Shown: positions 50,697 through 55,199 of the stretch, in pieces
Layout: every line of letters starts with the position of its first letter
Numbering within the stretch: position 1 is the stretch's first letter
Made by a program: the position numbers and the translations under genes
The notes under the pieces: generated by a model
Told to the model about the DNA's origin: nothing
What the model saw: only the letters and a program-made list of their open reading frames with translations
The model's database searches: none
Assembly (NCBI GenBank): GCA_040007395.1
Contig: JBDTVG010000229.1
Span: forward strand, 1-55,199
Direction of reading: 5' to 3'
DNA length: 55,199 bases
Source: DATGFK01 sp040007395
GTDB taxonomy: Bacteria; Chloroflexota; Anaerolineae; Aggregatilineales; UBA2796

Positions 50697-53387
50697 ATGA
50701 GAAACATCAAATTTACATCCGTCATTTTTAGCATTTTTCTGTCTGCAATTTTCTCGCTGGTAGGTATGCTCCACGTTTCCGCAGCCGGGAGCAATCGCTA
50801 CGTCGGCTCTGGTAACTGCGGTGGGCAATTGCCATGCTATACGACTCTGACCAACGCCATCGGTGTGTTGCAGGATGGCGATACGATCATCATCGTCTCG
50901 GACATTACTGAGGATATTAGCGCCGGATCACCGGCGACAAACGTCACTATCAAGGGTGACACAGCATCCAGAAAAATAACTGGCACTATCGCGATCACAG
51001 CGACGCTAAACGGTTGGACTTTCACGAATTTTACGCTGACCAACAGCATTTTCGCCAGCAATCCAGCAGGTACGTTTACGATTAACAACCTGACGACTGG
51101 CGCAATTGTGATCAATCCCGCTGCGCGGAACTTCACCGCAGCACTCAATATCACCAACAATAAACTCCCGAACATTGCGGCTAGCGAAATCTCAATCGTT
51201 GGCCCGACCGGGGGGACAATCGGCGGAACGATCAACATTTCGGGTAATACGGGCGTGAATGCGATCAACATCCTGACAAAGGTGGCCTCAAGTGGCAGTG
51301 CCGATCTCAACGCAAACATTACCCTAAACGGCAATACCTATATCAAAAGCGTCAATATCGGTGTCGATGGCAGCGTGGCGGGTCACGGTAACGTCAATGG
51401 ATCTGTCACCGCGACAAACAACGTGGCGACAGGTGGCTTTGATGCCGGGCTGGATTCGGGGCCGGGTCTAGGTGTGACGATTAGCGGTCTAACGGCTGAT
51501 GTGCGGGGCAACATTAATGGCCCTATCGTTTTCACGAACAATACGGTGTGGAAGCTGGCAGTGATCACCTCTGACTCGAATCAGGGCGACCTGACTGGCT
51601 CGATCACGGCAATAGGCAACGACACCGAAGCGATTGAAATGGGTTTTCACGGCGGGTTGGCTGCCAACATCACCGTGACAAACAACTGGATACACTACAA
51701 GGGTAGTCGCTTTGGATCGTTTGTTTCCGCCGATGGTTACGGCATTGGTGCTGTGACGATTAATATGTCAAACAATACGGGTAACACGGGCTTCAATGTC
51801 GTGGCGCGGCAGTTCAACAATGATGCGTCAGTGACCATTCAAGGCAATCAGGGTCGCTATATCATTGTTCAGGCGCAGGCATCGTACACCAAGCCCTTCA
51901 CGATTGCCAATAACGCCCTGACTCTGAGTACGTTTGATAATGTACCACCCTATCTGACCGTACTGACTACCGCAGGAAGCATCATCGGCGGCACAGTTAG
52001 CGGTAACAGCCTCGACAAAGTGCAAATGACTCTCCAGACAGGTTTGGCAGGACCACTTACCGCCAGTGGGAATTATGTGGGCAGCCTGTTCGCCATCCTG
52101 AACCAGAGCGCAACGGGAGCCGGAACTGCGACTATCACGGGCAACAACTTCCCCAACCGCGTATACCTGATCAATACTACTACCGAAATGCACTATAACC
52201 GCATTATCGGGGATCTGGATACCGCTGGGGCGACAGTTAATGCTCAGAATAATTGGTGGGGCTGCAATAGTAACCCCGGCCTCGGTTCACCCTGCCATCC
52301 GCACTACAACGGCGGTGTGGTACAACCAGCCTTGGTGATGAGTGGCGGGACAAAGTGCCTTTCCGCGACCAGCATTCGTGTGAACTTCAACCTGTTGACT
52401 AATTTCAATGGCGTTGCTACAACGGGTAATACTACACCCGCTGTAGCTAGCATCCAGACGACGGTGGGAACTGTCGCCAGCCCATCGGTGACTCTGGCAA
52501 ATGCGGCGGGGGCAACCATTGTCACCATCCCCGTAAACGGTGCGCCAACGATTACTGTAACTATCGATAGCCAAGTCAGTAATTTTACCCGCACCTGCGA
52601 ACCGCATATTGACGCGATTGGTGTCTTCCGTCCTTCGACTGGCACTTTCTATATGCGTAACTCGAACACGACGGGCACTGCCAGCATCACCTCTGTCTTT
52701 GGCGCTTCGACGGATCTACCTGTCGTGGGCGACTGGAATGCCGATGGCATTTCGACAGTCGGTGTGTACCGCCCCAGCACTGGACAGTTCCTGCTCTCAG
52801 ACTCCAACAGTGCCAGCCCAGCCATCAACTACAGCTTTGTCCTCGGCGCACCGGGCGATATGCCGATGGCGGGCGACTGGGATGGCGATGGTCGCGATGG
52901 CGCGGGCGTATTCCGGCCTTCTAACGGGCTAATCTATCTCAAGAACAATCTGACAACGGGCTTTGCCGACTTCCAGATGGTGCTGGGGGTTCCCGGTGAT
53001 GCCCCTGTAGCGGGTGACTGGAACAGCGACGGCTTCGACAGTCCCGGTGTGTATCGTCCCTCCAGCGCGACGTTCTATCTCTCGAATCAGATCTGCAACT
53101 GTAGTGTTTTTGCGGACTACACCGCGACGCTAGGTATCGCTGGAGACAGTCCAGTGGCGGGCGACTGGGATGGCAATGCCTCATCAGGAATTGGTGTGTT
53201 CCGACCCTCAAACGGCTTGATCTATCTGAAAAACACCCCAACGACAGGTTTTGCCGATATTAACATTGTCTTCGGTATCCCGAACGACAAACCCGTTGCT
53301 GGACACTGGTCAGCCCAAACGATGAGTCCCAGCACGACAACCGCTGCAACGCCAGCGCCCAAACTTGCGCCGACGTTTGTTCCGTAG
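50697..53387 (+). CDS. Secreted beta-helix-like protein with C-terminal five-module FG-GAP/VCBS-like repeat
   Basis: 896 residues; ATG after GAGGAC. A signal peptide at 1-31 (HVSAAG). Residues about 35-580 contain many short N-rich strands (TLNGNTYIKSVNI, ATNNVATGG, NISGNTGVNAI) with spacing typical of right-handed parallel beta-helices. Residues about 639-875 hold five modules of the form GVFRPSxGxFYL...LGxPGDxPVAGDWNxDG, where the DWNADG-type turns could bind Ca. The tail ends PKLAPTFVP. The five-module part is repeated almost module for module in the next gene. A surface or extracellular role is likely; no enzymatic motif seen. Confidence 0.72.
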   Translation: MRNIKFTSVIFSIFLSAIFSLVGMLHVSAAGSNRYVGSGNCGGQLPCYTTLTNAIGVLQDGDTIIIVSDITEDISAGSPATNVTIKGDTASRKITGTIAITATLNGWTFTNFTLTNSIFASNPAGTFTINNLTTGAIVINPAARNFTAALNITNNKLPNIAASEISIVGPTGGTIGGTINISGNTGVNAINILTKVASSGSADLNANITLNGNTYIKSVNIGVDGSVAGHGNVNGSVTATNNVATGGFDAGLDSGPGLGVTISGLTADVRGNINGPIVFTNNTVWKLAVITSDSNQGDLTGSITAIGNDTEAIEMGFHGGLAANITVTNNWIHYKGSRFGSFVSADGYGIGAVTINMSNNTGNTGFNVVARQFNNDASVTIQGNQGRYIIVQAQASYTKPFTIANNALTLSTFDNVPPYLTVLTTAGSIIGGTVSGNSLDKVQMTLQTGLAGPLTASGNYVGSLFAILNQSATGAGTATITGNNFPNRVYLINTTTEMHYNRIIGDLDTAGATVNAQNNWWGCNSNPGLGSPCHPHYNGGVVQPALVMSGGTKCLSATSIRVNFNLLTNFNGVATTGNTTPAVASIQTTVGTVASPSVTLANAAGATIVTIPVNGAPTITVTIDSQVSNFTRTCEPHIDAIGVFRPSTGTFYMRNSNTTGTASITSVFGASTDLPVVGDWNADGISTVGVYRPSTGQFLLSDSNSASPAINYSFVLGAPGDMPMAGDWDGDGRDGAGVFRPSNGLIYLKNNLTTGFADFQMVLGVPGDAPVAGDWNSDGFDSPGVYRPSSATFYLSNQICNCSVFADYTATLGIAGDSPVAGDWDGNASSGIGVFRPSNGLIYLKNTPTTGFADINIVFGIPNDKPVAGHWSAQTMSPSTTTAATPAPKLAPTFVP

Positions 53388-53404
53388 CGCACTATCTATA
53401 AAAA

Positions 53405-53433
53405 TGTAGGGTCGGGTCTGCTCGACTCCTACA
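53405..53433. repeat. GGGTCGGGC-family imperfect palindrome (intergenic)
   Basis: TGTAGGGTCGGGTCTGCTCG then ACTCCTACA: arms match the element at 1107-1171 with mismatches. 18 bp after the stop of the beta-helix-like gene. Confidence 0.55.
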
Positions 53434-53450
53434 AAATATAGCTTGGTGTA

Positions 53451-53489
53451 GAAGCGACGCAGGCTAGTTAGCCTGCGTCGCTTCCTTTA
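53451..53489 (+). terminator. Intrinsic terminator after the beta-helix-like gene
   Basis: Perfect inverted repeat GAAGCGACGCAGGCTA / TAGCCTGCGTCGCTTC (53451-53466, 53469-53484), followed by CTTTAT. Very stable. Confidence 0.8.
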
Positions 53490-53589
53490 TAGGTCATGGG
53501 CAGTTAGTAAACTACTCACTATACTTAACTTATTTCCCTTACCTTCGCCGCTCCATCGCTGCCAATTAATTCCATAAGGAGTGGTTTTT

Positions 53590-54738
53590 ATGCGTCGATT
53601 TTATTTACCTACCTCACTGCGTCCTTTTGCCGTTGAACTGTTGGTTGCCATCGGGCTAATAGCTGCCCTACAGATTTTCGGGGGTGTCTTTAGCATGACC
53701 ACCGCTAGCGCCGCCCCGCTGGCAACCCCGCCAAATAAAGCCGTGTCGATTATCAATTTTTCATTTTCACCAACGCCGCTGACCGTTCCAGTCAATACCC
53801 AAGTTGTCTGGACGAACAACGATACCGCCACTCACACCACGACTAGCGATACAGCGGTTTGGGATTCGAGCAGCCTTGCCTTCCATGCACAATTCAATTT
53901 TACGTTTACTACCCCCGGTGTATACACCTATCATTGCTCTATTCATCCCGGCATGAAAGGCACTATCATCGTAACCGGGGTGCAAGCTATCGGGATTTAC
54001 CGACCCTCCAATCATACGTATTTTCTGCGGAACACCAACACTACTGGCCCCGCCGATATTACTATTCCCCTGAGCAGTTCAACGGATCTGCCCATTGCTG
54101 GCGACTGGAACGGCGATGGGATTGATACTATCGGCGTATTCCGCCCTAGTACGGGTCAGTTTTACCTGTTCGACTCGAATAGTACCCCTGCATCACTCAC
54201 TTATAGCTTTACCCTCGGCTCACCCGGTGATTTGCCGATGGCGGGCGACTGGAATGGCGATGGCAAAGCGGGGGTAGGAGTCTTCCGGCCTAGTAACGGT
54301 CTGATCTTCCTGAAAAACGGCCTGACAACGGGTTTCGCCGACTTCCAGATGGTGCTGGGCAGTCCCGGCGATGTGCCCATTGCAGGCGATTGGAACGGCG
54401 ATGGCAAGGACAGTCCCGGTGTTTATCGCCCGTCACTTCCCATGTTCTTTGTCACTAATCAGGTGTGTAATTGCAGTGTCACTGCCGATGCTAGCGCAGT
54501 ATTGGGGGTTTCGGGCGATACACCTTTTGCCGGAGACTGGACTGCCACTGGCTCTACGGGCATTGGCGTGTTCCGTCCGAGCAATGGGTTGATCTACCTC
54601 AAGAACGTGGTCAGTACAGGTTTTGCCGATAACAGCCTAGTATTTGGCATACCCAATGACCTCCCAGTGGCGGGTCACTGGTCAGCCCAGACTCTGATCC
54701 ATAATACGCCGAAGATCGCGCCCACCTTCGTTCCATAA
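53590..54738 (+). CDS. Cupredoxin-domain protein fused to the same C-terminal five-module repeat
   Basis: 382 residues from ATG 53590, eight bases after GGAG; the GTG at 53581 lies directly at the ribosome-binding site. Signal peptide about 1-42. A cupredoxin domain (50-130) has a complete type 1 copper site: His82, Cys116, His119 and Met122 (THTTT, YHCSIHPGMKG). Residues about 134-372 are five modules GIYRPS...GDWNGDG. The tail reads PKIAPTFVP, nearly the same as in the upstream protein. It is probably an extracellular copper protein displayed or docked through its repeat domain; an electron-transfer role is inferred from the domain only. Confidence 0.85.
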   Translation: MRRFYLPTSLRPFAVELLVAIGLIAALQIFGGVFSMTTASAAPLATPPNKAVSIINFSFSPTPLTVPVNTQVVWTNNDTATHTTTSDTAVWDSSSLAFHAQFNFTFTTPGVYTYHCSIHPGMKGTIIVTGVQAIGIYRPSNHTYFLRNTNTTGPADITIPLSSSTDLPIAGDWNGDGIDTIGVFRPSTGQFYLFDSNSTPASLTYSFTLGSPGDLPMAGDWNGDGKAGVGVFRPSNGLIFLKNGLTTGFADFQMVLGSPGDVPIAGDWNGDGKDSPGVYRPSLPMFFVTNQVCNCSVTADASAVLGVSGDTPFAGDWTATGSTGIGVFRPSNGLIYLKNVVSTGFADNSLVFGIPNDLPVAGHWSAQTLIHNTPKIAPTFVP

Positions 54739-54756
54739 GAATCTCGTTCCTGTCAT

Positions 54757-54785
54757 GCTGGTGATCCCTTTAAAGGATCACCAGC
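54757..54785. terminator. Hairpin after the cupredoxin gene
   Basis: 11-bp perfect stem GCTGGTGATCC / GGATCACCAGC with a 7-base loop. No T-run follows, so terminator function is uncertain. Confidence 0.45.
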
Positions 54786-54824
54786 GATCAACCCTACTGA
54801 CCAATTATGGAGAAATGAAAAAAA

Positions 54825-55199
54825 ATGAAAATAATTAATGGTCATGCAATTGCCCCAGAAAGCAATTTGAGTGGGGCCGATCTAAGCAATGCCGACTTAA
54901 GGGCTGTTGAACTGTCTGATACTGACCTAAGCCGCGCCAATTTGAGCGGCGCAAACTTAAGTGATGCCGACTTAACCCACGCCAACCTCAACAAAGCCAA
55001 TCTTAGCAAAGCGAATTTGAGCGGAGCCGGTCTGGATAGTGCCACGCTAAGGGAAGCCAATTTGAGCGGCGCTAATTTAGAGCAAGCAGACCTTTATAAT
55101 GTTGACTTGACGCTGGCAGACCTTAGTGGCGCTAACCTGAGAGATGTTGAACTGTCTGATACTGACCTAAGCCGCGCCAATTTGAGCGGCGCAAACTTA
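54825..55199 (+). CDS. Pentapeptide-repeat protein (N-terminal part, runs off the window)
   Basis: Open for all 125 codons from ATG 54825 to the window end. After MKIINGHAIAPESN it is nothing but A(D/N)LxX pentapeptides (LSGADLSNADLRAVEL, SRANLSGANLSDADL), which fold as a right-handed square beta-helix. Members mimic DNA or have unknown roles; none can be assigned here. GGAG lies 12 bases upstream. A 55-bp segment recurs exactly 240 bp later, see the repeat entry. Weak context: it follows two secreted repeat proteins but has no signal peptide. Confidence 0.85.
   Translation, partial: MKIINGHAIAPESNLSGADLSNADLRAVELSDTDLSRANLSGANLSDADLTHANLNKANLSKANLSGAGLDSATLREANLSGANLEQADLYNVDLTLADLSGANLRDVELSDTDLSRANLSGANL
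54905..55199 (+). repeat. Exact 55-bp direct repeat with 240-bp period in the pentapeptide gene
   Basis: 54905-54959 and 55145-55199 are identical up to the window end and may extend past it. The period of 240 bp equals 80 codons or 16 pentapeptides, so a long block was duplicated in frame. Confidence 0.9.

Overview
The window looks like a chromosomal segment of a free-living bacterium, most likely a Chloroflexota (Anaerolineae-like) member. This is inferred from gene content: polytopic glycan-assembly proteins of the DUF2142 and YfhO types, PD40 beta-propeller lipoproteins, carbohydrate-type ABC import genes without a local ATPase, secreted proteins with GDWNGDG repeats, and a PolX with a PHP domain. 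Base composition is moderately GC-rich apart from an AT-rich patch near 31.4-32.2 kb. There is no rRNA, phage or CRISPR array; one tRNA-Asn is present. The taxonomic call is moderate confidence only.

Layout. 1-6.0 kb: three membrane proteins of a glycan/exopolysaccharide locus (DUF2142-like, YfhO-like, O-antigen polymerase/ligase-like), two of them overlapping; the locus probably continues upstream. 6.2-12.5 kb: beta-propeller protein, SRPBCC protein, lipoprotein, small unknown protein, adenine deaminase and a VapBC toxin-antitoxin pair. 12.7-17.8 kb: a fused double solute-binding protein, divergent from an OmpR-type response regulator and sensor kinase whose sensor domain has a 93-bp tandem duplication. 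17.8-27 kb: alpha/beta hydrolase and MarR regulator around a palindrome, DoxX, phosphoglycerate mutase, a polytopic membrane protein, a FlgD-Ig-like protein, a STAS protein, RidA and a WYL regulator around a 25-bp palindrome, and an eroded sulfatase-modifying-factor-like lipoprotein. 27-33.7 kb: serine hydrolase, decayed ISAs1-family transposase, PolX, AT-rich stretch, an orphan C-terminal piece of a type ISP restriction-modification enzyme, then tRNA-Asn with a terminator. This is the most obviously accessory part of the window.

33.7-41.2 kb: flavin monooxygenase, then a minus-strand cluster of PD40 lipoprotein, two ABC permeases, a small secreted protein, a solute-binding protein and an M24 aminopeptidase, which may form an uptake-and-processing unit. 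41.4-50.5 kb: DinG-type exonuclease/helicase with an altered Walker A lysine, a small membrane protein, DUF72, HD-domain, DUF2330, an unknown membrane-anchored protein, an SDR epimerase and an AlkZ-like winged-helix protein. 50.7-55.2 kb: two secreted proteins that share a five-module C-terminal repeat (one with a beta-helix-like N-terminus, one with a cupredoxin), then the start of a pentapeptide-repeat protein running off the window.

The most unusual signal is a set of dispersed palindromic repeats (about 95 bp, and a shorter GGGTCGGGC family). They lie between genes but also enter coding frames: they form an in-frame insert of about 47 residues in the first gene, its first residues, the last residues of the sulfatase-modifying-factor-like protein, and probably the ribosome-binding region of an ABC permease. 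This resembles in concept the protein-coding palindromic elements of Rickettsia. No complete new multi-gene system could be demonstrated.
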